NCBI RefSeq assembly: GCF_032118995.1
Contig: NC_092651.1
Span: 12,673,285-12,737,284, forward strand
Source: Asterias amurensis
Lineage: Eukaryota; Echinodermata; Asteroidea; Forcipulatida; Asteriidae
Direction: 5' to 3'
DNA: 64,000 bases
A program made the translations under genes and the position numbers. The notes below the pieces were generated by a model. That model was not told where the DNA came from and searched no databases. It worked only from the letters and a program-made list of their open reading frames with translations. Shown piece by piece: positions 51,916-64,000 of the stretch (positions are counted from its first letter, which is position 1; each line of letters starts with the position of its first letter).

Positions 51916-53867
51916 TACTAATGTAAACGTTTTAAACACTCGTCTGAATTCGAAGAAATTCACGGCATGGGCCTACCATTGAGGTAGGGCTTACTGATTG
52001 TTAGTTATCGTGTGTAGACAAACAGTTCTTGATGTCAGAACCAGGACAACGTTGCTTTGTGAGAATTACTACGCAGTGTTACCGATTACATTCTAAACAT
52101 ACAATACACATCACACCGATTTTACGACATTGGGTTTGCTTTACTTTTCATTAATGACAATGTAAGCAAATTGTGAATTATTTTTCGGTAGTATTGTCTT
52201 GCAGCCATGCGGAGTGAACACCAGAGATTTAAAAACTCTTTTGCGAGAAAATACTTTGAAGAAATTCTGCGAAGCAGTAGGCCTAAAAGCATGAACACTT
52301 TTGTAGGCATCTGAACTTGTACAAACTTGTATTTTCTTTCATGATTCTCTTGCAACTTTGATGAGCCCAAATTTTCACAGATTTGTTTGCATATGTTGGG
52401 ATACATACACCAAGTGAAAATACTGGTCTTTGTCAAGGCCATTAAACTCAACCTATGGTATCCGTCGGCTTACAGCGGGGTGATACCCACTTTAAATACT
52501 AAGAACACATTTCGTTGCACCCAGTTCAATCGAACGAAATACAAACAGCTTGGTTTCTAGATCAAGAATTGTACTTTGCCAAGCAGTGCATTTGCTCGAG
52601 AAGTTTTTCCCAGAAATAAAGCCACTGTATCTTACTGTAGTAGCGAAACACAGTCCCCGACACAAAGATTGTGTGAATGTGGTGCCCAGTTCTCAAGAAT
52701 GGCTTTTCACTTTTTATGGTCTCATATTTTGATGAGTCCAATTCCAGGTAAAGATAACACAGACTTGTTTGTTCAGCAATAAAACAGATGCCAGGGCATG
52801 GCTTCTTTCTTGGAGTGTTATTTTGATGCTGCTGGGTGTTTGGGTAAGAACGCCTACATCTGGTATTCAATGCTCGACTGCACTCTTCTATATGATTCAT
52901 CATAACTATTCTGGTCTAGCAATCTGGATGGGGGAGTTATAAGACACAGTGGAGACACTTAGCAAGCTGCTGTTGATTGACTGACGGTACGAGTGAATGT
53001 CATTGTCAAGAGCGACGGAACTGTAGGCACTATGTGCTCTGTCTTGCAAATTACCCATGTATCAGGGGATATAATTCTCTTAAAGCAAAGTATAACTTGG
53101 ATCTTTTTTGGAAGCGTCCGCTTGTTTTAATCAAAGATATAGATGCATTGTACAATTAACTTACTAACGCGAAATTTCAAAGTTGGACTCAAAATAATCC
53201 CTAATTGGAGTACATAGTCTGAGAAGGTTACTGCAGGAACGCTTCTCATATTCAATTTTTGGGGCATAAAAACTGATTTTTAATAGCAACACTACTTCGA
53301 AGTGAAACGTTAATTACCAAAACGCCTTATCTATCGAAAGTACGGAACCCCCTGACCCAGACATGGATCAGGCCCACTGGGACCCATAATCCGGGTCAAG
53401 AATGGTGACCCGGGATCATTACGCAGATGTGGGGCAACTTTATTTCTCTCTGGCCATCTGAAATTACATCATGCTCTGTGACTTAGTCAGTACGATTTGT
53501 TCGTCTTGGTCAACTTTCGGGTGGGTGTGGCTATAACCATCTTACCCCGACGGCCACGACTGATTATTCAATTCAATCACAACATCCATTGTTTTACCCT
53601 ATCCACAGCCAATTAATGAACCACTTAGTGTCTAAATATAACTGTCAAATATCAGGTATAGCAATGACGAAGGCAACCACAAACTTAGTTAAAGCAAGTC
53701 CACCAAACAAACACATCCTTCCTGTACGTAAAAACTCATTGGTACTCAATCTAGCCTATTGTAGCCAATTTGTAAACAAGTCCTCAACAAGCTCATGCCA
53801 TCAGCTAATATTTTTAAAAGGTAATTTTTGTATTGTCGGCTCACTATAGTAACTTCACTACTAAGGT
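51916..53867. other. Gene-free stretch with degraded repeats
   Basis: 52300-52445 is the right part of a family A-like element (TTTTCACAGATTTGTT, ATACTGGTCTTTG). 53345-53425 has several TGACCC/GGGTCA motifs like those of intron 1 in genes 2 and 3. No gene seen. Confidence 0.45.
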
Positions 53868-54030
53868 ATTTCAACACACGCGACCAACGGCTTTACGTCC
53901 CATCCGAAGGACGAATCATCATGGTCGAGTGTCTTGCTTCAAAAAAAGACACGTATCACGACTGGAACTCGAACCCACACTCTGCTGAAACACCAGAGCT
54001 TGAGTTCGGTGCTCATAACCATTGACCATC
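53868..54030 (-). repeat. tRNA-derived SINE with body
   Basis: Read on the minus strand: tRNA-like head with GTGTGGGTTCGAGTTCCAGT (B box), then GTGTCTT, CGTCCTTCGGATGGGACGTA and AGCCGTTGGTCGCG. This is the most complete copy of this family in the window. Confidence 0.62.
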
Positions 54031-54301
54031 ACTTCACACACATTCAAGAAAACCGATCCTCATTAATAAGAAACTTATTAGGTGGTGCAAATTATTCAAA
54101 AGGACTTATGGTATGTGATAATTTAAATGCAAACAATATAGCAGAGCATTTCTCATGCTTTCGGTCAAAACGTCAGGCCATTTTAAAACTATTTTTTTGT
54201 TTATGCAAGATTCATAAACAAAGTACAATGCCATTAGTGGACCGATGCAAGCCAAAGGTCCGAAGATTTGAATCTAACAAAAACACAATGTATTTTTTTG
54301 T

Positions 54302-54690
54302 TCTGATGCACTTGTGTAATGCTAAAAACTAAGAGTAAAAGCACCTTGGACCCAGCCTTGACGATTCAGTATGAATGTAAGATAACTCCCCAACGAATAG
54401 CGAAGGTGTTGACGTTCCTACCACCGTGTCACGTTCATTGCCATGGTTATAGAATACGATGACATTGAAAAGTCATGTTTGCAATAAACACGATGTTTTG
54501 TTTTCTGATGCAATTGTGTAATGCTGATGAACTATAAAAAAAAGTAAAAGCACCTTGGACAACAACCTTGATGATTCAAGATAAATGTAAGATTACTCCT
54601 CAATGAATAGCGAAGGTGTTGACGTGTATGTCACCATGTCACGTTCATTGTCATTGTATAGGATACGCTGACATTGAAAAGTCATGTTTA
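54302..54690 (+). repeat. Tandem duplication, two copies of about 185 bases
   Basis: Copies at about 54302-54485 and 54507-54690 share GTAAAAGCACCTTGGAC, AATAGCGAAGGTGTTGACGT and GACATTGAAAAGTCATGTTT. Confidence 0.8.
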
Positions 54691-55773
54691 CATTGTTTCA
54701 ATACAATCAGAACAAGGAAATTAAAGATGTAATATCGATGTGCAGGAAGTGTTCAGCAGAATGTGAGGGAAACGTACAACAACCTGCAGTGATTGAACGA
54801 GAACCTGAGTAACAGTACTTCTTGTAGAAAAACACAAAATATGAAAGGTCAATTATTCCACAGTGACGTCAATCGTTATATAACATAATGACGTCACTAT
54901 GCTGAGACATCACGATTACAGGTCTATACCATACGCCTAGGCCTACCCTATATTTCGCTTCTAGATGGGAATTAAGAGGGTCTAGCTACAGACAGGCTTG
55001 GGGTGATCCATACCAACCCCCATCATCACAGCTTCGCTAATTTGATTTTATAGTCATGTACAAGTCAGATGGGTGCCGTGATGATTACACTTTTTGCCGG
55101 TTGGTGGCGCACACAGCCTGCCCATATCGGAAGAGTCGAGTCCACGGCCTAAGACACTGCCCTATAACGTTGAAATCATGACCAGTCTTTCAATTTATTA
55201 CATTTTAAGGCAATAACTCATAAATTAGTGATTAAACGAATTATCAGGTGTCACTTTCGCATTACCCCAACGCCGCTCATCAAATGAGTTTATTGTCATG
55301 CAACAGTAACAATATTGTGAATAAAATCCCATGTCCTCTAGAGTGATGGCCACTGTACTTAATATCAAGTTGGCTAGGAAAAAAAAACAAATAAATAACT
55401 GGATTCATCCAATGACAAGTAGTTCTACCTCCTCGGTCAAGTCAAATTGAACCCCTGGTGTACTTTCCGGCACCATGCCTGTGTGATTGCGCCACGTGAA
55501 AGGCACATTTGGAAACGGAACAAACAAACACAGGAACAAACAAACACAGTTTGTGACTACCGTTGGGTAACCAAACGAGCACCCAAAGGTCTCATCCATA
55601 ACAAGTCTAGACAGTTCTTTATACGCCAGAAAAAAAATGACAAAAAAACTCTTGAGCGACACTTCTTTTTTTCGGGGGGTGTAGCACCCATTTGGAAGTA
55701 GGCATGAACAAAAAAAAAACAACCAAAGTAAAGTTTGACTAGTGAGCGATTTCTTTTATGACTATCGTTGGGC
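54691..55773. other. Gene-free stretch
   Basis: AT-rich sequence; no exon, RNA gene or named repeat recognised. Confidence 0.4.
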
Positions 55774-55808
55774 TTTTTTTTTTTTTTTGGGGGGGGGGGG
55801 GGGGGGGG
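55774..55808 (+). repeat. T15-G20 homopolymer tract
   Basis: 15 T followed by 20 G; a second example of the junction at 51196-51237. Confidence 0.9.
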
Positions 55809-56226
55809 CTAGCAACCGTCTCTGAGAACTATACCGTTGTGTTTTTGTACCATCTTTGGAAAGTTACCAAACTTTGAAACACATTAAAAACTCATTTCTG
55901 ACACAGAAGTGCTGCTAAACTTTTCTCAGTGATTCAACATTTTTGTGTTGTAAAGTTGACCTCACCGTCGTACTATTTTATTAAAGCAATCGAACATGAA
56001 CCATTCACCCTGTCCTTGTTTATGGTTACACTCATGGTTATAACACCAACGTCTTCATATGCAATTTGCATTTTCGTCTCACACCCACTAATTGGTTTGC
56101 AGCATGGTCAACATAGGAGGCCACGTGACAGTGAGAAAGGAATCACATGACGATGGGAATGGGTCAAGCGATGTGACACGACAAGCGCCGCGAGTGTTAC
56201 TGTTAGAAGTATTCACCCGGTGAATT

Positions 56227-56552
56227 TTAAAGGCACTAGGCCTCTGGTTATTACTCAAAATAACTGTTCTTGGTACCCAGCAATGGAGAGCCTTTGACAG
56301 TATACACACTGTGAGAAACGGCTTCCTCTGAAGTAACGTATGTTTTTTTTTTTTTGAGAAAGAGGTTATTTCTCACTCACTAAAACAAAAACAAAAAAAT
56401 CAGCTGTAGCCTTTTTATGTCACAAGAGTTTTTTCTTTCAATAGTCCCTTGCAAATTTAGCCAAAGTTTCCACAGGTTTGTGATTTTATAGGCCTTATAC
56501 ACTATGTGGGAATACTGGTCTTTGCCAGTACCAAACGTGCCACTGCCTTTAA
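56227..56552. repeat. Palindromic element, family A-like
   Basis: Starts TTAAAGGCACTAGGCCTCTG and ends AAACGTGCCACTGCCTTTAA. Confidence 0.65.
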
Positions 56553-56806
56553 TGATGACTTCATCATGCTGGTGTGAAGGAGCGCTACCTGCGGCAGAAC
56601 TGTCAATTGTGACGAAGACAGATAGCCGTCTGTGAAAAGTGGTTCAAAAATGATGTATCGTGTGTTAGTTTGTAATTACTTAAACAAGTGGTAACTAATT
56701 ACCTGTCTAGACCAAAGAGCATGAGAGATTTTACTCTGTGATGGGCAAGGGACATTGATCATGACAGAGGATGGTTGCATGGTGCATGTTGTGCAGGATG
56801 TTCATT

Positions 56807-57084
56807 TTAAAGGCAGGGTAGACTTTTGGTAATTACTCGAAAGTTATTTTATTGACAATAAAAAAATTACTTGGTAAAGAGCACTGGAGATTAACACAAC
56901 TTAGGAATGACCTCCTTTAAAGTAATGTTGTTTTAGAGAAAGAGTTACTTTTTACCCACACAATTGAATCTGAGTAAGGCTTCTGGTTAGTTTGTTTTGT
57001 TCGTCCATCAAAAAAAAATTAATAAATAAATAAAAAAAATAAAAAAAATAAACAGGTTAAAAATCAAAGGCATACGTTCCCTTT
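56807..57084. repeat. Palindromic element, related family
   Basis: Starts TTAAAGGCAGGGTAGACTTT and runs to about GGCATACGTTCCCTTTAC, where the next element begins. Confidence 0.55.
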
Positions 57085-57449
57085 ACAGGGAAGGTACACG
57101 CTTGGTTACTACTCAAAACAAATATTTACTTAAAAACTGACTTGGTAACGAGCATTGGAGAGCTGTTGATAATATGAAACATTGTTAGAAACGGCTACCT
57201 CTGAAGTAATGTAGTTTTTGAGAAAGAGGTAATTTCTCACTAAAGACTTCTAGCTCGAAGTATTTTATTCCTATCTGCTAAGCACACAAATTCGTCCAAC
57301 AAGGGTGTTTTTTCTTTCATAACTTTAACGCAACTTCGATGACCAATTGAGCCCAAATGTTTACAGGCTTGTTATTTTATGGTTATGATGTGATACACCA
57401 AGTGAGACCACTGGTCTTTGACAATTACCCAACATGTACAGTGCCTTAA
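57085..57449. repeat. Palindromic element, GGTACACG family
   Basis: Starts AGGGAAGGTACACGCTTGGT and ends CCAACATGTACAGTGCCTTAA. Sister of 5657-6002. Confidence 0.72.
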
Positions 57450-59254
57450 ACTGAATTTTAGCTAGAAAAGGAGGGGCTACAATCTTATCGTGAATATCTA
57501 CCGCATATAGGCTATATAGGCATCTGCATGCTATACACTAAGGACGCAGAAATAACGCTCCCTACTTGGCATCATAAACCCATTATCGTTAAAATAACAT
57601 AATTCTGTGGTTTCGGTTGATGACTTATCTCCACACTTGACAATCAAATTATTGTTGCATCGGAAGTGAGAATGATTGTACAATTGCTCATTATATACCC
57701 ATTGCCCCAAGTGGGTTGAACCACACTGGGATTATAAAACGTGCACAGGAAATACACGTTACTATAACTACAGGGTGCGCCTTTGTTGTTTTGGACTGCA
57801 CTAATTGTTCTGCGGCGACCATGGGATGGGGATTCCATCGTGTGAAAAACTACGGGTTACACAATATCAATGATGTCATTGTTTTAGAATAGTGTGACCA
57901 AAGTTGATCCCAAGATAATGATTCAAAGAAAACTGCCGTAACTTGAGACCCTTTCACACAACATGGGCAATTTCACTTTACAGTTCAAGACAAGGTCATC
58001 ATACCCCCTTATAGCGACACCCTCCCTAAAAAAAAACTCCACGCCCACAATTTTATGAATATGCCGATATTTTGATTATGAAAGAGGAACAATTTTCACA
58101 ATGTAAGTGTATTTAATTTGTGTGGACATTGCAGTAGAGAAATGCGAAAGATCACATAAAACAGCACTGCCAAGAAACACTCTGAAATTCTGAAGGTCAA
58201 TTTGCAATTGTTTATATTACGTATTCATCAATTAATATTATCTTCTTGTAATTGTTTATTTGTCATTTTGTTTGCTCATCTGTTTATTTACTTACTTATT
58301 TAGTATATATTTGTTTCTTTCTTTGTTATTGAGTTATGTTTCTTGTTTTATTTACTTATTTGTGTTCAGTTATTTAACTTGGCATATTTTACTTGTTACT
58401 TTAATTATTACATTTTTTTGGGTACTATTATTTATTACAGGCAGGTGAAAAGGTCTTTGAACTGAACAACAATATCATATGATCTAAACGTAGAATAGCG
58501 TGTCCAATTTCGTCAGCACAAACTACCATTTCACCAAATGACAACGGTTGAGTGATGGCGGTCTCAAGTTAATAAACACAATAGGCTAGATTGTTGTTGC
58601 TATTGACAAATCAACAAGTTGCCGTGTGAGGTTGGACTGCCCTTGTGTATCATCAAGGTGAATTTCATGAACGCCTTGGTATATTACAGTAAACAACATT
58701 GTGACATAGCGGGATACGTAAGCACCACGTTTGGAGAACAGCAATTCTGTGACGTCATTGGGAAATTTTAAAACTTTATACGAGTCTATCAACATTGCAT
58801 TTAACAAAGAAATGCATTATATCGTATACAAATTAACTTAGCCATGCACGTTTTAAGGACATACACGCTTATGTTTGAGAGGAAAATACCGTAGTAACAA
58901 AGCACTGTTGCACACAGCTTTTCAAGTATTTGTTTGTTATCACCGAAAATCGGATTTTTAATTCGAATGTATCACGGTCGGTTCAAGGACGCCTACCAAC
59001 TTCAACGCAAGATACTTTAAATGATTATCAAATACAAGGTGTTTCTGCCACCCCTCCCCGCCCCCAACACACACACTTTGTATTTACTTTGGTATGATTG
59101 CAACTTCAAATTTGATGACATCAATACTTAAATAAAAAAAGTTTTTCGCAAACGAGTCGAGTTTATACGGATTGCCCAATTAAAAAAAAAAAGCTTTCGC
59201 AACGTTCATGGCAAAAACATTTAAACGTAACAGTCATTATTTGGAAAGGTGACA
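57450..59254. other. Gene-free stretch
   Basis: AT-rich, with a T-rich low-complexity run at about 58200-58440. No gene or RNA recognised. Confidence 0.4.
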
Positions 59255-59416
59255 ACTTCGTGTGACCATTGTGCGACAAGGGTGTTTTATCTTTCATGAA
59301 CATATCGCAACTTCGACGACCGATTGAGCTCAAATTTTCACAGGTTTGTTTTGTTGAGATACACCAACTGTGAAGACTAGTCTTTGAAAATTACCAATAG
59401 TGTCCAGTGTCTTTAA
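59255..59416. repeat. Family A element, right half only
   Basis: Runs from GTGTGACCATTGTGCGACAA to AGTGTCCAGTGTCTTTAA. Confidence 0.65.
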
Positions 59417-62400
59417 ATGTACAGTAATCATTGCTCTGGAATAGCGCAGCTGATGATGGGAGTTTTTTTTTCGCATTTCAACCCGAAGCACAGATCCATT
59501 TTCAAAACAATTTCACAAATAATTCAAACATAATTTTATGTAAAATAATTACTAATGGGCATTTATTTGACTATACTTTGCTATATACATAAATACACGT
59601 AAACTTATAATATGCGAAGTTTCGTCTTCGCTTTTTGATATTATTTGGTAGTAATTAACATTATGCAAAACATAACTATGATGAAAAACCACAATAAAAA
59701 TAAACGTTACATGATCCTGCAAAATAAATGATGTCACACAATTTTAGCTGGGTGAAAATACTGAAAATTACAACATTGATCTCTGAAAACTTGATGTTTC
59801 TTGACACAGAAACTGTCCATACATTGGCTAACATTTGTTGATGTAAATCCGAAGGTAATCTTTACGTATACAAACTGTATAGGAGATTGTTTTCGAACTG
59901 GAACATTCCACTAGCCCAGTACAGAAATAATTTATATGGTGTTACCACAAAACTGAGTTGCTATCGGCCTTATTGTTTTCCCACTGTGGACAAATTCAAA
60001 CCCTCAGACATGGGACATTTGATATACTGAGATTTGACAGCTCCGTGTAGATACAATCTAAAGTTTGCAGTAGCACAATAATCGTTGTAATTATTGTGGT
60101 TATTCTGAACAGAAAACAGTTGTGTTTGTGGAAGGAACCTCTCCCAAACCCCACCCCGGTAAACACAAGTCATACTATACTAAGATTGTTTACATGGTGT
60201 AACCGCAGACCTTAAATACTGCAGTTTTCCCTTCATGTCAGATCACACTATTAAGTACTTGATAATTTCATTAAATTATTTTTACATTTGGTTTAGAGAT
60301 TGAACAAATTGCTGGCCATGTGGCAGTGTTATCACAGCTAAGCGGGAATAATATCTGCTATGCCATAATTTTGTCGGGGGACCGGTATCATAACACAATG
60401 TATTGCATCTTAACTTGTAACCCGAATTTGGTAAGCAAAGATTGCAATGCTTAGCGTTAGGATAACATTTTAAAGAATGTGAACATTCCTTAAATGTTAC
60501 AGTGGCCCTGGGCGCCACTATTCCTAGAACCAGAACCCCCAAGATGGAGGTTCCCAGACCTTAGAAAGGTTTGGACACAATGTGACCACTTCTTTAATTC
60601 TTTCCAGAAAATATGAAGGCGCAAAGAAAACATCCTGAGAAATACCCTGCAAGTTTGCGGGCGTGATGATATCACCATGATACGGGACAAAGATCAAATA
60701 ATTTGACCCACCAAATGTTTGAAAAAAAACAAAAAACCTCAATCATCATCAACTCGAAGAACAATGAGGAACTCGACCAGATTTCCCGTGGGAAAACAAT
60801 CATCGTCCAAGTAGAAATTATTCAAAAATGATCCCCCCAAAAACAATTTTTAAATAATTATGTACTGGATATATATTTATGTCAAGATCACTCGTGGCAG
60901 GAAAATCATAAGCACGCTTATTGGTTTTAAGCTTCGAATTTTAAAACTGAGTAGGCCTAACCTCTAAGCGTACACACACACAAACAAACAATTTCTTTTT
61001 TTAAATGAAATACTGGGTTTTTTTTGGAAATCGCAACTGAAAAATTGCATTTTCATTTCGCTGGTTAATAAAATAACAACAATAAATAGTACCATAGTGC
61101 CCATGTTATTTCAGTTATCTGCCAGGCATATCACAAAAAATGTAAAAAAAGAGAGCGTATTTTACATTTTTACTTTTCCCCCTTCTTTTCAATGATCTTT
61201 ATGTCTTCATTATGGAGATGTGTGTGTTTTTCTCCAGAGTTGCATAAGATTTTGTGTTAGCTTTTATTTTAGATACGTGGATCTTATATTTGCTATATAT
61301 ATATAAACCAATTTGGCAACGAAATTAGTAATAAATTAATTGAACAAATTAGTAAAGATAAACTGGAAGAACATTCGGACATCACTGAAAGAAACGTTCA
61401 AAGGAAACTATGGATTGGAACTACTTATAATAGGATAAATAAAGATATTAAATTGAAAAGGCGCTGTTATATGATATCAGAAAGTCAGATACGAAAATGA
61501 TATATTTGGAATAACTTAATTTTAGTACAAAACGCAGCAGCTCAAATACATGTAAAGACTTGGAAAATAAATATAAAGAAAAAGTACAAAGATGATGTGA
61601 TTTTTTCTTTTTTCATTCTCCTAAAAACATGCCCTAAAACTTCCGATCAGGGCAAACCCAACACGAGCAAAAACAACCAACACAAACTACCACTATGTGC
61701 TCACATTTCTTTATGACATTGGTATATACAATAAGTTTAGTTATTGCACTAGTACAGCAATTTCTCCCTTCTAGGGAAAACAATATTTCTCTAAGGAAAG
61801 ATAATTTCTATTATTCTGAAACTTTGCGCTCAAAACCATACGAAAAATCCATGCAGGATTTTCAGGATGTACTCATTAATATTAAGATAAAGTGAAGTTT
61901 TGTAGCTTTGCAATTTTAGTTTTAACCAACGACACTTACTACCACTTTTTGAGGCAACTTATGATTTCTACAAACACACACACGTGTAGTCTTTGGTATA
62001 TACTGCGCCTAAGTTTAGATGTTGCCACTGCATACAGAAGTTAAATTAGCATGAAAAAATACAAATTATAATGCTTCAGACCAAAAGATCTTATTTGTAA
62101 ACTAGCACACACAAGGATAAGTATTGTTTGACGCTCTGCATGGTGTAGGTAAAAAAATACCTAAATGTTTCTTTACCATATTATTGAACACAGGAAAATA
62201 ACACAATATATTCCGGTATAGCCAGTATAAATAGGAATAAGGAATGCTGATATGAAACAAACTTAATAGCACAACTTTTTGTTATCAGTCTGAATTTTCT
62301 ACAGCAAGTAGAACATGTGCGGATACTGCAGAAAAAGAAGCGAACTAAAATATATTTGAAATTGAAAAGAGATTAATTCTAGAGATTGATGTGGTACACA

Positions 62401-62506
62401 CATGCCAAGTGTGCATTTCAGTGATTAATAAGTTATTTTATTTGTCAGTACAAAGTTCGATTTCAGCATTTGGAAATAAATTAAAGATAGATCATGCTGT
62501 TGTTTA
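59417..62506. other. Gene-free stretch
   Basis: Two short copies of an ATGGTGTTACC/ATGGTGTAACC phrase (59938 and 60195) match intron 9 of gene 2. 60480-60700 is slightly GC-richer without a recognisable domain. The rest is AT-rich with nothing seen. Confidence 0.4.
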
Positions 62507-63460
62507 AGCACCATGTTGTGCTGCAACTATTCCTGGATGGCAGGGTAGTTGTGCTGCATCTATTCCTGGATGGCAGGGTAGTTGTGTTGCAACTATTCCT
62601 GGATGGCAGGGTAGTTGTGCTGCAACTATTCCTGGGTGGCAGGGTAGTTGTGCTGCAACTATTCCTGGATGACAGGGTAGTTGTGTTGCAACTATTCCTG
62701 GATGGCAGGGTAGTTGTGCTGCAACTATTCCTGGGTGGCAGGGTAGTTGTGCTGCAACTATTCCTGGATGGCAGGGTAGTTGTGTTGCAACTATTCCTGG
62801 ATGGCAGGGTAGTTGTGCTGCAACTATTCCTGGATGGCAGGGTAGTTGTGCTGCAACTATTCCTGGATGGCAGGGTAGTTGTGCTGCAACTATTCCTGGA
62901 TGGCAGGGTAGTTGTGCTGCAACTATTCCTGGATGGCAGGGTAGTTGTGCTGCAACTATTCCTGGATTGCAGGGAAGTTGTGCTGCAACTATTCCTGGAT
63001 GGCAGGGTAGTTGTGCTGCAACTATTCCTGGATGGCAGGGTAGTTGTGCTGCAACTATTCCTGGATGGCAGGGTAGTTGTGCTGCAACTATTCCTTGATA
63101 GCAGGTGTAGTTGTGCTGCAACTATTCCTGGATGGCAGGGTAGTTGTGCTGCAACTACCCCTGGATGGCAGGGTAGTTGTGCTGCAACTATTCCTGGATG
63201 GCAGGGTAGTTGTGCTGCAACTATCCCTGGATGGCAGGGTAGTTGTGCTGCAACTATTCCTGGATGGCAGGGTAGTTGTGCTGCAACTATTCCTGGATAG
63301 CAGGGTAGTTGTGCTGCAACTATTCCTGGATGGCAGGGTAGTTGTGCTGCAACTATTCCTGGATGGCCGGGTAGTTGTGCTGCAACTTTTCCTGGATTGC
63401 AGGGAAGTTGTGCTGCAACTATTCCTGGATGGCAGGCTAGTTGTGCTGTAACTATTCCTG
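62507..63460 (+). repeat. 33-bp minisatellite, about 28 units
   Basis: Unit starts CTGCAACTATTCCTGGATGG and closes with CAGGGTAGTTGTG. Units differ by one to three bases; an insertion near 63096-63106 shifts the phase. The unit has no stop in several frames on both strands, giving long repetitive open frames (for example PGWQGSCAATI on plus, NSCSTTTLPSR on minus). A decayed unit lies outside the array at about 63540-63582. Confidence 0.93.
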
Positions 63461-64000
63461 GTATTAGGATAGCTGAATTCAACTACACCATACATGTATT
63501 ACTGGATGATGCAGCTATTCTTAGTTCATAAGCTACTTTGGCTGGGACTATTCCCGAGTGGCAGAATAGTTGTGCTACAATATTTGATAAAGCAAATTTG
63601 TCACAGCAAACACCACAGCCTAATATTGGATCACTCTACGCACACATTCATTTGGTGAACAGATTTCCTGTATTCATTAACTGAAAAGACGATCTTTTTG
63701 AAACCAACACTAGTAGACTATGTGCTCAAAGGTTAACAGCATCACGCTAAATCCTCCACTACATCACACACATAAACTTCACCATTCTCTCTAGATTAAT
63801 TTCAGATTGGCTGGGAAAAACACATCTAGTCACACCACACTACATCAAAGCAGAGTCAACACTGATGGACTTGTAGCTTACAAGTCCAAATATTGGCTAC
63901 TCTTGCACTGCAGCATTTTAAACACAGTCCTTAACTACTGCACTTTACATGGCAGGGTTTCCCGAAGATCTGGTAAAAATAACATCATCATCATCATTCG
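63461..64000. other. End of window
   Basis: Decayed minisatellite unit (about 63540-63582), then AT-rich sequence and a short ATC run at 63980-63998. No gene seen. Confidence 0.5.

Noticed and set aside
62507-63460. Regular repeat considered as a CRISPR-like array
   Set aside because: There are no distinct spacers, units are contiguous, and the genome is eukaryotic.
62481-63495. Repetitive protein of up to 333 residues on either strand
   Set aside because: The frame is open only because the 33-bp unit lacks stops. Several frames and both strands are open, an internal insertion changes the phase, and base changes between units show no codon preference.
1-64000. Retroviral, LTR or Polinton remains
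   Set aside because: No reverse transcriptase, integrase, capsid or long direct terminal repeats were recognised in any frame.

Overview
The window is eukaryotic, and most likely from a marine invertebrate deuterostome. An echinoderm is my best guess. The grounds are exon-per-domain genes with phase-1 introns, secreted proteins mixing sushi (CCP), EGF and HYR domains, intronless GPCR genes, and AT-rich spacers full of short palindromic TTAA-flanked elements and tRNA-derived SINEs. The species assignment is inference. No prokaryotic signals and no recognisable retroviral, LTR or Polinton coding remains were seen.

Bases 1-35,150 hold a head-to-tail array of three paralogous plus-strand genes for secreted multidomain proteins. 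Gene 1 is cut by the window edge and only its last three exons (1-1620) are present. Gene 2 (3589-15843) has 18 exons that join in frame to about 1144 residues: signal peptide, about five CCP domains, eight EGF-type domains, two CCP and four HYR. Gene 3 (17883-34474) has 20 exons that join in frame to about 1224 residues: signal peptide, CCP, two HYR, two copies of a five-exon module (HYR in two halves, CCP, an unassigned Cys-rich segment, EGF-like), two CCP and four HYR. The two complete genes share a 5' region, and all three share the last exons, 3' UTR and poly(A) region, so the array grew by whole-gene duplication. It then diverged through internal exon or module duplication and at least one conversion-like event. 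Both complete proteins have a signal peptide and no visible membrane anchor. They look like extracellular matrix, coat or recognition proteins, but the function is not shown by the sequence.

Bases 36,450-42,595 hold two intronless plus-strand rhodopsin-class GPCR genes. The first is aminergic-like (TM3 Asp, DRY, CWLPF, NPLLY) and has an in-frame TAA directly after the NPxxY region, with a normal-looking helix 8 continuing beyond it. The second is a melatonin/GPR84/moody-like orphan receptor with NRF in place of DRY.

Bases 42,600-64,000 are gene-poor. The clear gene is a selenocysteine tRNA (48501-48587, anticodon TCA) with an upstream TATA box and a PSE-like element at the canonical distances. 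The rest is palindromic elements, SINE fragments, local tandem duplications, T/G homopolymer tracts and a 33-bp minisatellite of about 28 units (62,507-63,460) that is open in several frames on both strands but looks non-coding.
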